Below, piece by piece: positions 19,065-27,611 of a stretch of 64,000 nucleotides of DNA (position 1 is the first letter of the stretch; every line of letters begins with the position of its first letter). Position numbers and translations under genes: made by a program. The notes under the pieces were generated by a model. That model searched no databases, had not been told where the DNA came from, and saw nothing but the letters and a program-made list of their open reading frames with translations. This DNA comes from Prado023 sp963736425 (GTDB lineage Bacteria > Actinomycetota > Actinomycetes > S36-B12 > CAIYMF01), in assembly GCA_963736425.1 (NCBI GenBank), contig CAVTOX010000015.1, positions 36,353-100,352 on the forward strand, read 5' to 3'.

Positions 19065-20728
19065 GGCGCATCCTCCTCGGGGGCCTGGCCTGTGCAGGGA
19101 TTCTCGCTGCCGCCTTGGCCCCACGGATCGAGCCGGAGCCGGAGCCGACGGCGTTCCGCCCCGTCAGCAGCTCCGTCCTGGTCTGCCCCGAGCTGACCGG
19201 TGCCGGCGGGGCGACCAATGTGCTGGCCGCGATGGTCGCCGGTCCTGCCGACGGGCCCGGGTCGGCCGTCCTGCGTCCGATGACCGCCACGGGGGACCTG
19301 ATCAGACTGGACGGTCCGGGCGAGCCGGTCGCGGTTCGCTCTGGGCAGCGCTCGGTCCCACCGATCCTGATGCAGGCCGACGGTTCGTGGGCGCCGTCGG
19401 CTCTCGCCGGGGTGCTGGCTCGGCAGGTGGAGGGAGCCAGCCAGGGCCTGTCCTCGGCCGCATGCTCAGCTCCGGGGCCGCAGTGGTGGTTCGTGGGCGC
19501 CGGATCCCAGCTCGGGCGGGGCGCGGCCCTGCTCGTGAGCAACCCGGCCGAGGAGCCAGCCCGTTTCGACATCAGCCTCTACTCGGGAGCTGGGCCGGTG
19601 CAGGCGCTGGCGGGCAAGGGCATCGACCTCGGCCCGAGCTCGAGTGTCCGGCTCCGGCTGGACGCCCTTGCCCCCGATGAGGAGCTCCTCGCGATCGAGG
19701 TCCGCGCCACCAGCGGCCGGGTCGCGGCTGCGCTGCGCGATGTCGCGGTGCCCAGCGAGGACCGCCCCCGGGGCGTCGACTTCATCCCGGCGGCCCAGGC
19801 CCCGAGTAACCGAGTTGTGGTGGCTGGGATCCCCGAGGGTGACGGTGCCCGCGACCTGGTCCTGGTGAACCCGGGCGCCCAGTTCGCGACGGTGACGCCC
19901 CGGCTGCTCACGGCGGCCGGGCCGACGGCCATCGAGGGGCTGGCAGCGATCGCGGTGCCGGCGGGGGCCGTCATCCAGGTGGACCTGACGCGCGTGCTCG
20001 CCGGCCGGCCGGGGACGTTGGACATGACCTCCGACGTGCCCGTCACCGGGGGCGCCCGGGTGGTCTGGGGCGGCGCTCGGCGCGAGATCATCTGGCTCTC
20101 GGGGGTGCCCCTCATCGACGATCCGGACCCCCTCGGCGGGGCAGCGGTGGTGCCCACCGGCCCCGGCCTGACCACGACGGTGACGATTGCGGCGCCTGAC
20201 GGTGAGGTCCGCGGCACCCTGACCGTCGTCACGACCCCATCCCAGGACGTCGCCACGCTCTCGGGCCGACAGACCGGGACGGACGCGGCGGGCACGGACA
20301 AGGCGGGCACGGACAAGGCGGGCACGGACAAGGCGGGCACGGACAAGGCGGGCACGGACAAGGCGGGCACGGACAAGGCGGGCACGGACAAGGCGACCAC
20401 GGGTGATCCCGACGCAGCGGGGCCCGATGCCGCCCTTCCCGAGGTCGTGCTTGCGACCCAGGCCGCGCGCACCGAGGTGATCGCCGTCGCGGTCCCCGCG
20501 GGAAGCCAGCGATCGATCGTGGTGCCCGGTGGCGGCCCAGAGTCTCCGGCGGGCCTGACGACCCTCAGCTGGCGATCGGACCCCGGGTCGGGCCCGGTCG
20601 CGGTGTCGCACGCGGCACTCGATGCGACGATCCCCCTGGCCACGGGGTACTCCTGGTGGCCGATCGCCTCGTCGGTGACCGCAGTCGGGATCCGGGAGGA
20701 CCTCGGGATCCTCGCCCCAGTCGACTGA
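19061..20728 (+). CDS. DUF5719 family protein, secreted
   Basis: A 555-aa protein of unknown function with an N-terminal signal sequence (LLGGLACAGILAAALAP). The body is beta-rich (GRGAALLVSNPAEEPARF, DLVLVNPGAQFATV, repeated SNP/VNP turns), resembling tandem Ig-like sheets, and ends IPLATGYSWWPI. Translation is coupled to the upstream glycosyltransferase by ATGA. A tandem stretch of seven GTDKA pentapeptides lies at about residues 411-445, between the second and third domains. It probably acts with the adjacent glycosyltransferase outside the membrane, by context only. The frame opens 243 nt upstream, but that part overlaps the glycosyltransferase. Confidence 0.82.
   Translation: MRRILLGGLACAGILAAALAPRIEPEPEPTAFRPVSSSVLVCPELTGAGGATNVLAAMVAGPADGPGSAVLRPMTATGDLIRLDGPGEPVAVRSGQRSVPPILMQADGSWAPSALAGVLARQVEGASQGLSSAACSAPGPQWWFVGAGSQLGRGAALLVSNPAEEPARFDISLYSGAGPVQALAGKGIDLGPSSSVRLRLDALAPDEELLAIEVRATSGRVAAALRDVAVPSEDRPRGVDFIPAAQAPSNRVVVAGIPEGDGARDLVLVNPGAQFATVTPRLLTAAGPTAIEGLAAIAVPAGAVIQVDLTRVLAGRPGTLDMTSDVPVTGGARVVWGGARREIIWLSGVPLIDDPDPLGGAAVVPTGPGLTTTVTIAAPDGEVRGTLTVVTTPSQDVATLSGRQTGTDAAGTDKAGTDKAGTDKAGTDKAGTDKAGTDKAGTDKATTGDPDAAGPDAALPEVVLATQAARTEVIAVAVPAGSQRSIVVPGGGPESPAGLTTLSWRSDPGSGPVAVSHAALDATIPLATGYSWWPIASSVTAVGIREDLGILAPVD
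20291..20395 (+). repeat. Seven perfect 15-bp tandem repeats encoding (GTDKA)7
   Basis: Unit GGCACGGACAAGGCG, seven identical copies, preceded by one variant copy (GTDAA). They are in frame within the DUF5719 gene; perfect identity suggests recent slippage expansion or contraction. Confidence 0.95.
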
Positions 20729-20836
20729 GCGGTCCCTGCGTGGCTGGACGTCGGGTCGTGCCCGGAGTCGTACGTCGCGGCGCGACGACACGTCCTGAAT
20801 CCTGGCACGGTGATCTGCGATGTCAGCCGTTGCGAG

Positions 20837-20842
20837 TAGGTT
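20837..20842 (+). promoter_or_regulatory. -10 box of a leaderless promoter (DUF3499 gene)
   Basis: TAGGTT ends 6 nt before the GTG at 20849; no ribosome site is present. Confidence 0.5.
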
Positions 20843-20848
20843 GCCCCT

Positions 20849-21220
20849 GTGAGTTCAGTTCGTCGTTGCTCGAAGCCGGCGTGTGCGCGGCCGGCTGTCT
20901 CGACGCTGACCTACGTGTACTCCGACTCGACCGCGGTCCTCGGTCCCCTGGCCACCTACGCCGAGCCGCACTGCTACGACCTCTGCCAGATCCACAGCGA
21001 GCGGATGACAGTCCCGCGCGGTTGGGAGGTCGTCCGGCTTGAGCCCGACCCGGATGCCCTGCGCCCCAGCAGTGACGATCTCGAGGCCCTGGCCAACGCC
21101 GTGCGGGAGGCCGCCCGTCCGCGGGTGGAGGTTCCCGACATGGTCGAGGTCGGTCGGCGCGGGCACCTGCGCGTGCTGCGCTCGGTCGACATCATCGACG
21201 ACGCCGCCGCGATGCCGTAG
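20849..21220 (+). CDS. DUF3499 family protein
   Basis: A 123-aa actinobacterial protein of unknown function. The N-terminus (RRCSKPACARPAVSTLTYVY) and the block HCYDLCQIHSERMTVPRGWE contain paired cysteines and histidines in a zinc-ribbon-like arrangement (C-x4-C and C-x3-C-x2-H). The gene has its own leaderless promoter and sits between DUF5719 and phosphomannomutase, its usual place in actinobacteria. Possibly nucleic-acid or metal binding; nothing more can be said. Confidence 0.88.
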   Translation: MSSVRRCSKPACARPAVSTLTYVYSDSTAVLGPLATYAEPHCYDLCQIHSERMTVPRGWEVVRLEPDPDALRPSSDDLEALANAVREAARPRVEVPDMVEVGRRGHLRVLRSVDIIDDAAAMP

Positions 21221-21312
21221 GCATCGCCCGTCGCCCGTCGCCCGTTCCCGATCTCGGGCCGACCCACTGCCAGCCGATGCTGCGGTCTGGCACGTTCGGA
21301 CAGCCTGAGCGC

Positions 21313-21318
21313 TAGTGT
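21313..21318 (+). promoter_or_regulatory. -10 box of a leaderless promoter (manB)
   Basis: TAGTGT ends 7 nt before the GTG at 21326 and overlaps the alternative in-frame GTG at 21317, which argues for the 21326 start. Confidence 0.55.
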
Positions 21319-21325
21319 GACCGCC

Positions 21326-22714
21326 GTGCGCGACCTCACCCAGATCATCAAGGCCTATGACGTCCGTGGGGTCTACCCCGACCAGCTCGATGCCGAGCTC
21401 GCCGAGCGCGTGGGTGCTGCCTTCGCCAAGGTCGTGGGCGCCGGCCGGTCCGCCGGCGGGCCCGGTGCCGTCGTGGTGGGCCGCGACATGCGCCCGTCCG
21501 GCCCCGAGCTCGTGGCCGCCTTCTGCGCCGGAGTCACTGGGCAGGGTGTCGACGTCGTCGACATCGGGCTGGCCAGCACCGACCAGCTCTACTTCGCCGC
21601 CGGTCGCCTGGACCTGCCCGGCGCGATGTTCACCGCGAGCCACAACCCGGCCAAGTACAACGGGATCAAGTTGTGCCGGGCCGGGGCCACCCCGGTCGGG
21701 CAGGACTCGGGCCTGGCACAGATCCGTGACATGGTCGCCGAGCCCGTCCCGCAGTCGGACGGCCCGAGGGGTTCTGTCACCCACCGCGACCTGCTGGCCG
21801 ACTACGCCGCCTTCCTCCACGAGCTGGTCGACCTCTCGGAGATCCGGGCACTCAAGGTCGTGGTCGACGCGGGCAACGGGATGGCAGGCCACACGGCACC
21901 GGCTGTGCTGGACATCCCGGCGCTGGACATCGTGGCCCTGTACTTCGAGCTCGACGGCACGTTCCCCAACCACGAGGCGAACCCGATCGAGGCCGAGAAC
22001 CTGCGTGACCTGCAGGCCGCCGTCCTCTCTGAGGGGGCCGACATCGGGCTGGCCTTCGACGGCGACGCCGACCGGTGCTTCCTGGTCGACGAGCGCGGCA
22101 GGCTCGTGTCCCCGTCGGCGCTGACGGGCCTCATCGCCGCCCGGGAGCTCGCCAAGCACCCCGGGTCGTCGGTGATCCACAACCTGATCACGTCGCGGGC
22201 CGTGCCCGAGGTGATCGTCGAGAACGGCGGCGTCCCGGTGCGCACCCGGGTGGGCCACTCGTTCATCAAGGCCCGGATGGCCGAGACCGGCGCGGTCTTC
22301 GGCGGCGAGCACTCGGGTCACTTCTACTTCCGCGAGTTCTGGAACGCCGATTCCGGCATGCTGGCCGCGCTGCACACCATCGCCGCCCTCGGCGGCTCGC
22401 CCGAGGGCACGACGCTCTCGTCGATGCTCGCGCCCTATGAGCGGTACGTGGCCAGCGGGGAGATCAACTCCGTGGTCTCCGACGGTGCCGCTGCGACGCA
22501 GCGGGTGCGCGCCGCCTTCGAATCCGAGCCGGGTGTGACCTTCGATGATCTCGACGGCATGACCGTCACCGGCCCGGACTGGTGGTTCAACGTGCGCCCG
22601 AGCAACACCGAGCCGCTGCTGCGACTCAACGCCGAGGCGCCGGACCAGGCCGCGCTGGACACCCTGCGCGATAGGGTCCTCGCGTTGATCCGTGACGAGG
22701 AGGGCCAGGCGTGA
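21326..22714 (+). CDS. manB: Phosphomannomutase / phosphoglucomutase
   Basis: A 462-aa cytoplasmic alpha-phosphohexomutase that interconverts mannose-6-P and mannose-1-P (and often the glucose pair), feeding GDP-mannose synthesis. The phosphoserine is in TASHNP (about residue 101), the Mg2+ loop is AFDGDADRC (about 244), the sugar-binding loop is GGEHSGHFYF (about 326) and the phosphate-binding loop is RPSNTEPLLR (about 424). All four are intact and the length is normal. The stop overlaps the Trm112 start (GTGA). The guanylyltransferase partner lies 7 kb upstream in the same block. Confidence 0.93.
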   Translation: MRDLTQIIKAYDVRGVYPDQLDAELAERVGAAFAKVVGAGRSAGGPGAVVVGRDMRPSGPELVAAFCAGVTGQGVDVVDIGLASTDQLYFAAGRLDLPGAMFTASHNPAKYNGIKLCRAGATPVGQDSGLAQIRDMVAEPVPQSDGPRGSVTHRDLLADYAAFLHELVDLSEIRALKVVVDAGNGMAGHTAPAVLDIPALDIVALYFELDGTFPNHEANPIEAENLRDLQAAVLSEGADIGLAFDGDADRCFLVDERGRLVSPSALTGLIAARELAKHPGSSVIHNLITSRAVPEVIVENGGVPVRTRVGHSFIKARMAETGAVFGGEHSGHFYFREFWNADSGMLAALHTIAALGGSPEGTTLSSMLAPYERYVASGEINSVVSDGAAATQRVRAAFESEPGVTFDDLDGMTVTGPDWWFNVRPSNTEPLLRLNAEAPDQAALDTLRDRVLALIRDEEGQA

Positions 22715-22926
22715 ACATCGACCCCGTGCTGCTGGAGATCCTTGCCTGCCCGTGCGAGCACCACGCCCCCGTGGCGCCCGACACTGCGGACCTGGCGGCG
22801 GCCACGGCCCTGGTCTGCACCCGGTGCAGCACGAGCTTCCCGGTGCGCGACGACATCCCTGTCATGCTCCTCGATGAGGCCACCCCCGGCCCTCAGGGCG
22901 TCGGCGCCGACCTGACCAGCAAGTGA
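22711..22926 (+). CDS. Trm112 family protein
   Basis: A 71-aa small zinc-ribbon-like protein. PVLLEILACPCEHHAP and LVCTRCSTSFPVRDDIPVMLL match the Trm112/YcaR family, whose eukaryotic members activate methyltransferases; the bacterial role is unclear. Four cysteines (CPC and CTRC) could bind zinc. It is translationally coupled to manB by a 4-nt overlap, a common actinobacterial arrangement. Confidence 0.87.
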   Translation: MNIDPVLLEILACPCEHHAPVAPDTADLAAATALVCTRCSTSFPVRDDIPVMLLDEATPGPQGVGADLTSK

Positions 22927-22948
22927 CGAGCGCTCAGGAGGGCTGGCG

Positions 22949-23926
22949 ATGAGCACCGAGGGCGGTACCAGGGCGGTCATCGCCGCGATGATCGCCAACG
23001 GCGGGATCGCGCTGACCAAGTTCGGGGCGTACGCGATCACCGGTTCCAGCTCGATGCTGTCCGAGGCGATCCACTCGGTGGCCGACACCGGAAACCAGGC
23101 GCTGCTGCTGATCGGGGGCAAGCGCTCCCTGGAGGCACCGGACGCCGAGCACCAGTTCGGGTACGGCCGCCGGCGGTACGTGTACGCGTTCGTGGTTGCC
23201 ATCATCCTGTTCATGCTCGGCGGGATCTTCTCGCTCTACGAGGGGTGGCACAAGATCAGCCACCCCGAGGAGCTGAACATGGTCTGGGTTGCCTACCTGG
23301 TCCTGTTCATCGCCATCGGGCTCGAGTCGTGGTCGTTTCGGACCGCCTTCCGTGAGGCGAACAAGTCCCGGGGGAACCGGACGCTGAGGCAGTACATCGA
23401 GGACACGCGTCAGCCCGAGCTGCCCGTCGTGCTGCTCGAGGACATGGGCGCGCTGCTCGGCCTCGTCCTTGCCCTGTTCGGCATCACGATGGCCGTCGTG
23501 ACCGGCGACCCCCGATGGGACGGCGTCGGCTCCCTTGCGATCGGCACGTTGCTGCTGGTCATCGCCGTGTACCTGGCGTTCGAGGTGTCCGGGCTGCTGG
23601 TCGGGGAGTCCGCGTTGCCCGAGCAGGAGACCGCCATCAGGGAGGCGCTCGCCGCCCAGCCCGGCGTCGACTCGATCATCCACATGCGCACCCTGCACAC
23701 CGGACCGGACGAGCTGCTGGTCGCGGTGAAGATCGGTGTCCGCCGTGACCTGCCCTCCAGTGAGCTCGCCGTGGTCATCGATGCGGCGGAGAAGCGCGTC
23801 CGCGCGGCCGTCCCCACGGCGAAGTGGATCTACCTCGAGCCCGACATCGAGCGTGCGTCGGCCGAGCCGGCGTCCGATGCGCAGCTGCCGCACGCACAGG
23901 AGCAGGCAACGGCCTCGGACGCGTGA
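22949..23926 (+). CDS. Cation diffusion facilitator family transporter
   Basis: A 325-aa membrane protein exporting divalent metal (Zn, Co, Mn or Fe) by proton antiport. It has six hydrophobic segments; the metal-site residues appear in SEAIHSVADTGNQ (helix 2) and LLEDMGALLGL (helix 5). The C-terminal cytoplasmic domain (about 220-300, GVDSIIHMRTLHTGPDELLV) is the dimerisation fold. AGGAGGGC lies just upstream of the ATG. It sits between Trm112 and sahH with a 22-nt gap after Trm112. Metal specificity is not readable. Confidence 0.9.
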   Translation: MSTEGGTRAVIAAMIANGGIALTKFGAYAITGSSSMLSEAIHSVADTGNQALLLIGGKRSLEAPDAEHQFGYGRRRYVYAFVVAIILFMLGGIFSLYEGWHKISHPEELNMVWVAYLVLFIAIGLESWSFRTAFREANKSRGNRTLRQYIEDTRQPELPVVLLEDMGALLGLVLALFGITMAVVTGDPRWDGVGSLAIGTLLLVIAVYLAFEVSGLLVGESALPEQETAIREALAAQPGVDSIIHMRTLHTGPDELLVAVKIGVRRDLPSSELAVVIDAAEKRVRAAVPTAKWIYLEPDIERASAEPASDAQLPHAQEQATASDA

Positions 23927-23961
23927 GCGGCTGGCTGCTGGTGGCATCGCGCCGGAGGTGA

Positions 23962-24004
23962 GACAATGGTCTCTCCGACGGTCTGACCGTTGGGTGCGAA
24001 CCAT
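23962..24004 (+). promoter_or_regulatory. sahH promoter -10 and structured 5' leader
   Basis: A GACAAT -10 box (23962-23967) precedes a nested inverted repeat: CCGACGGT-ctg-ACCGTTGG (8 bp, 3-nt loop, 23975-23993), flanked by ATGGT (23966-23970) and ACCAT (24000-24004). The inner hairpin would be at the very 5' end of the sahH mRNA. I could not match it to the SAH riboswitch consensus. Confidence 0.4.
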
Positions 24005-24089
24005 CGAAGCCTCGTGGAAGTTCGCCGGCAGGCCGCCCCCGGGTGGCGCCCCCACGCGCGCACCGCGCCGCACCGCAACGAGGAGCCCC

Positions 24090-25538
24090 ATGAACGACTT
24101 CAAGGTCGCTGACCTTTCCCTGGCCGAGTTCGGCCGCAACGAGATCCGCCTGGCCGAGCACGAGATGCCCGGCCTCATGGCGATGCGTGCCGAGTTCGGC
24201 ACCAGCAAGCCGCTGACTGGCGCCCGGATCACCGGCTCGCTGCACATGACCATCCAGACCGCCGTCCTGATCGAGACCCTCGTGGAGCTCGGCGCCGAGG
24301 TCCGCTGGGCCTCGTGCAACATCTACTCCACCCAGGACCATGCCGCCGCTGCCGTTGCGGTGGGCCCCCTCGGGACCCCCGAGGCCCCCCAGGGAGTGCC
24401 GGTGTTCGCCTGGAAGGGCGAGACGCTCGAGGAGTACTGGTGGTGCACCGAGCAGGTCCTGCGCTGGCCGAGTGCTGATGGTGCCGCGACCGGCGGCCCG
24501 AACATGATCCTCGACGACGGCGGCGACGCCACGATGCTGGTCGTCAAGGGCATGGAGTTCGAGACCGCCGGCCTCGTGCCGTCTGCTGACGAGTCCACCT
24601 CCGAGGAGTACGCAGTCGTCCTGTCGGTGCTCCGGCGCTCCCTGACCGAGGACGCCACCCGCTGGACCCGCATCTCGGCGGGGATCAAGGGCGTCACCGA
24701 GGAGACCACGACCGGTGTGCACCGCCTCTACGAGATGGCGCGCGACGGCTCGCTGCCCTTCCCGGCGATCAACGTCAACGACTCGGTGACCAAGAGCAAG
24801 TTCGACAACAAGTACGGCTGCCGGCACTCGCTCATCGACGGCATCAACCGCGCCACCGACACCCTGATCGGCGGCAAGGTCGCCGTCGTCTGCGGCTACG
24901 GCGACGTCGGCAAGGGCTCGGCCGAGTCCCTGCGCGGCCAGGGTGCCCGGGTGATCGTCACCGAGATCGACCCGATCTGCGCGCTGCAGGCCGCCATGGA
25001 CGGCTACCAGGTGGCTCGCCTCGAGGACGTGCTCGGCATCGCCGACATCGTCATCACCGCCACCGGCTGCCTCAACGTGGTCACCGCCGAGCACATGGCC
25101 GCCATGAAGCACCAGGCGATCCTGGGCAACATCGGGCACTTCGACAACGAGATCGACATGGCGGGCCTGCACCAGTACCCCGGCGTCTCAGTGGTCAACA
25201 TCAAGCCGCAGGTCGATGAGTGGCGCTTCGCCGATGGGCACACCGTGATCATCCTGTCGGCCGGTCGGCTGCTGAACCTGGGCAACGCCACCGGGCACCC
25301 CAGCTTCGTGATGAGCAACTCGTTCACCAACCAGACGCTGGCCCAGATCGAGCTGTTCACCAAGACCGACGAGTACCCGATCGGCGTGCATGTGCTGCCC
25401 AAGCACCTCGACGAGAAGGTTGCGCGCCTGCACCTCGACGCCCTGGGCGTCGGGCTCACCGAGCTGTCCAAGGAGCAGGCCGAGTACCTCGGAGTGGACG
25501 TGGCCGGCCCCTACAAGGCGGATATGTACCGCTACTGA
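24090..25538 (+). CDS. ahcY: Adenosylhomocysteinase (S-adenosyl-L-homocysteine hydrolase)
   Basis: A 482-aa cytoplasmic enzyme that splits S-adenosylhomocysteine into adenosine and homocysteine, recycling the product of methyltransferases. The substrate-binding part has LTGARITGSLHMTIQTAVLI and WASCNIYSTQDHAAAA; the NAD-binding Rossmann loop is VCGYGDVGKGSAE (about residue 267); the C-terminus PYKADMYRY is the cofactor-reaching tail of the family. AGGAG precedes the ATG at 24090; the open frame runs further upstream only because of high GC. A strong hairpin follows the stop. Confidence 0.97.
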   Translation: MNDFKVADLSLAEFGRNEIRLAEHEMPGLMAMRAEFGTSKPLTGARITGSLHMTIQTAVLIETLVELGAEVRWASCNIYSTQDHAAAAVAVGPLGTPEAPQGVPVFAWKGETLEEYWWCTEQVLRWPSADGAATGGPNMILDDGGDATMLVVKGMEFETAGLVPSADESTSEEYAVVLSVLRRSLTEDATRWTRISAGIKGVTEETTTGVHRLYEMARDGSLPFPAINVNDSVTKSKFDNKYGCRHSLIDGINRATDTLIGGKVAVVCGYGDVGKGSAESLRGQGARVIVTEIDPICALQAAMDGYQVARLEDVLGIADIVITATGCLNVVTAEHMAAMKHQAILGNIGHFDNEIDMAGLHQYPGVSVVNIKPQVDEWRFADGHTVIILSAGRLLNLGNATGHPSFVMSNSFTNQTLAQIELFTKTDEYPIGVHVLPKHLDEKVARLHLDALGVGLTELSKEQAEYLGVDVAGPYKADMYRY

Positions 25539-25563
25539 TCGGTCGCCGAGCCGGTCTGATCCC

Positions 25564-25617
25564 CACGAAGGTGGGGGGTGGTTGCTCCTCTCTGGGCAAC
25601 AACCCCCCACCTTCGTG
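25564..25617. terminator. Long hairpin between convergent sahH and RDD genes
   Basis: A 24-bp stem with one mismatch and a 6-nt loop (arms 25564-25587 and 25594-25617, beginning CACGAAGGTGGGGGGT). It is symmetrical, so it can act as terminator for both genes. There is no T-run, as is common in actinobacteria. It is unusually long for a terminator and could be an interspersed palindromic repeat. Confidence 0.75.
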
Positions 25618-25626
25618 CCGTCCGGC

Positions 25627-26511
25627 CTATCGGGGCAACGTGAAGCCGGTCGGCGGAGCCGGGGGAGGTTCGGACCGCGTTGGTGGGGGCGCGAACGTCG
25701 CGGTGGGCTGGGGCCCGGCGTGCGTTGCGCCGGCTGGGGCGGTTGTGGGCCGGCCGGTCTCGGCCACGATCGGCGACGCACGCCGGGTGCGCTCCGCGAG
25801 GACGGCGGCGAGGTAGGCCTCCGCCGGCGTGCCGGCCGGGGCGGGTGGTCGCACGTAGCCCGCCAACTGGGTGGCCAGGCGCTCCGCGGTGGTCACCCGG
25901 ACAGCCGGATCCAGCGACGGCGCCCGGTGCAGGAACGTGCGCACGTTCAGGGCCAGCCCGTCGGGAACCGCGACCAGGTCGAGCCCGGCTGCCCATCCGG
26001 CCAGAGGCGGGGGCATCTCGATCTCCTGGTGGGCGCTGGCGTGGCGGGGGATGCGCTCACCCACCACGATCGTGCCCGCCAGATGGTCGCCCATGCGCTT
26101 GGACTTCGAGGAGGTCAGCGCGCTGAGCCCACCCACGACCCCGGACGTGACCCAGAGGTCCAGGAAGACCATGGCCAGGGCGCGCACGAGGCTGTGGCGC
26201 ATCCGGATGGGGCCGCCGTCGTCGCGGACCACGCGCAGGCCCATCATCGCCTTGCCCAGGGAGCGACCCCGCGTGAGCGTCTCCACCATCGTGGGCCAGG
26301 CGACCAGGGCCAGCACCACGACCGACAGCGTGACCGCGGCCTGGGCCCCGGGGCTCCCGCCGGCGGAGAACACCCAGCTGGCCAGGACGATGCCGGTCAC
26401 GAGCAGCCCGACCTGGATCGTGACGTCGACGGCCAGCGCCAGGGAGCGCGACGGCAGCCCGGCGATGCGCAGGTCCAGGGTGATCGCATCCCCGGTGATC
26501 AGGTTGGCCAC
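25627..26511 (-). CDS. RDD family membrane protein
   Basis: A 294-aa protein. The N-terminal half has an RDD domain with hydrophobic segments (LALAVDVTIQVGLLVTGIVL, VVVLALVAWPTMVETLT, and around residue 110); GRSLGKAMMGLRVV and MGDHLAGTIVV are family motifs. The C-terminal half (about 160-294) is soluble and rich in Ala/Pro with PTTAPAG and PPPAPPTGF low-complexity stretches. Function unknown; some RDD proteins act in ion transport. The GTG start follows GGGAGG. It is divergent from the SpoIIM-like gene across 36 bp, so the two share a promoter region. Confidence 0.85.
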   Translation of the reverse strand: MANLITGDAITLDLRIAGLPSRSLALAVDVTIQVGLLVTGIVLASWVFSAGGSPGAQAAVTLSVVVLALVAWPTMVETLTRGRSLGKAMMGLRVVRDDGGPIRMRHSLVRALAMVFLDLWVTSGVVGGLSALTSSKSKRMGDHLAGTIVVGERIPRHASAHQEIEMPPPLAGWAAGLDLVAVPDGLALNVRTFLHRAPSLDPAVRVTTAERLATQLAGYVRPPAPAGTPAEAYLAAVLAERTRRASPIVAETGRPTTAPAGATHAGPQPTATFAPPPTRSEPPPAPPTGFTLPR

Positions 26512-26534
26512 GACGCCATCCTCCCATCAGCACC

Positions 26535-26540
26535 TACGCT
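26535..26540 (+). promoter_or_regulatory. -10 box of a leaderless promoter (SpoIIM-like gene)
   Basis: TACGCT ends exactly 7 nt before the GTG at 26548; no ribosome site is present. Confidence 0.55.
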
Positions 26541-26547
26541 TGCACCT

Positions 26548-27549
26548 GTGGACGTCGATGCCTTCGTCAGGGTGCACAGCCCCGAGTGGGAGCGGCTGGC
26601 CGTCCTGACGCGAAAACGCCGGCTCACCGGAGCCGAGGCCACCGAGCTCGTCGACCTGTACCAGCGGACCGCCACCCACCTGTCCATGGTGCGCAGCGCC
26701 GCCCCGGACCCTGCACTGGTCGGCAGGCTCACCCAGCTCGTGGCCCAGGCCCGGGCCCGGGTGACCGGCTCGCACGCTCCGATGTGGCGTGAGTTCCTCA
26801 CGTTCTTCCGCGTCGGGTTCCCGGTGGCTGTGTGGCGGGCACGGTACTGGTGGCTCGCGGCTGGGCTGGGGTCGACGATCGTGGCGTTCGGCGTGGGGGC
26901 GTGGGTGGCCAACTCGCCAGCAGTCCAGGCGGCCTTGGGCACTCCCGAGCAGATCCGCCAGCTGGTCGAGGAGGACTTCGCGGCGTACTACTCCTCGGAC
27001 GCGGCCGCGGGTTTCGCCGCCCAGGTCTGGACCAACAACGCCTGGGTGTCCGCGCTCGTGCTGATCGCCGGGGCGTTCTTCGTGCTGCCGGCCGTGTACG
27101 TGCTGGCACAGAACGCCATCAACGTCGGGATCGTCGGCGGGCTGATGGTCGCCAACGGTCGGGGTGACGTCTTCTTCGGCCTGATCGCCCCGCACGGGCT
27201 GCTCGAGCTGACGGCGGTGTTCGTCGCCGCCGGGGCCGGGATGCGGCTGGGATGGCAGTGGTTCGATCCCGGGCCCCGTCCGCGCAGTGTCGCCCTGGCC
27301 GAGGAGGGTCGGGCCGCGGTGGCCATCGCGATGGGCCTCGCGGTCGTGCTGCTCGTCTCGGGCGTGATCGAGGGCTTCGTGACCCCGTCGCCGCTGCCGA
27401 CCTGGGCCCGCATCGGGATCGGCGCCCTGGCGCTGGGCGGATTCCTGGCCTACGTCGGCATCTACGGCAGCCGTGGGGAGCGTGCTGGGTTCACCGGCGA
27501 CATCACCAGCGACGGGGGCGTGACGGAGCTGGCCCCGATGTCGGGCTGA
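26548..27549 (+). CDS. Stage II sporulation protein M (SpoIIM/DUF95) family membrane protein
   Basis: A 333-aa protein. A soluble N-terminal helix region (RVHSPEWERLAVLTRKRRLT) is followed by five to six hydrophobic segments; NNAWVSALVLIAGAFFVLP and FFGLIAPHGLLELTAVFVAA are family hallmarks. Actinobacterial members accompany RDD, DUF58 and MoxR genes and are not tied to endospores; their role is unknown. The GTG at 26548 was chosen from the leaderless promoter, since the open frame extends far upstream without coding character. The C-terminus is soluble and acidic. Confidence 0.85.
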   Translation: MDVDAFVRVHSPEWERLAVLTRKRRLTGAEATELVDLYQRTATHLSMVRSAAPDPALVGRLTQLVAQARARVTGSHAPMWREFLTFFRVGFPVAVWRARYWWLAAGLGSTIVAFGVGAWVANSPAVQAALGTPEQIRQLVEEDFAAYYSSDAAAGFAAQVWTNNAWVSALVLIAGAFFVLPAVYVLAQNAINVGIVGGLMVANGRGDVFFGLIAPHGLLELTAVFVAAGAGMRLGWQWFDPGPRPRSVALAEEGRAAVAIAMGLAVVLLVSGVIEGFVTPSPLPTWARIGIGALALGGFLAYVGIYGSRGERAGFTGDITSDGGVTELAPMSG

Positions 27550-27611
27550 GGCCCGACCTGAGAGCCCAGCGCGCCGTCGACCTCTGAGCGTCGGCGGCTG
27601 GCGGCCTCGGC

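Noticed and set aside
20291..20395. Short regular repeats that could suggest a CRISPR array
   Set aside because: Units are contiguous 15-mers without spacers and are in frame within the DUF5719 gene.
19466..20791. Reverse-strand frame with repeated RARLV units
   Set aside because: It is the antisense reading of the GTDKA repeat region of DUF5719.
23927..24089. SAH or SAM riboswitch before sahH
   Set aside because: I could not find the conserved core of the SAH riboswitch or of the SAM classes; only a generic hairpin is visible, reported as such.
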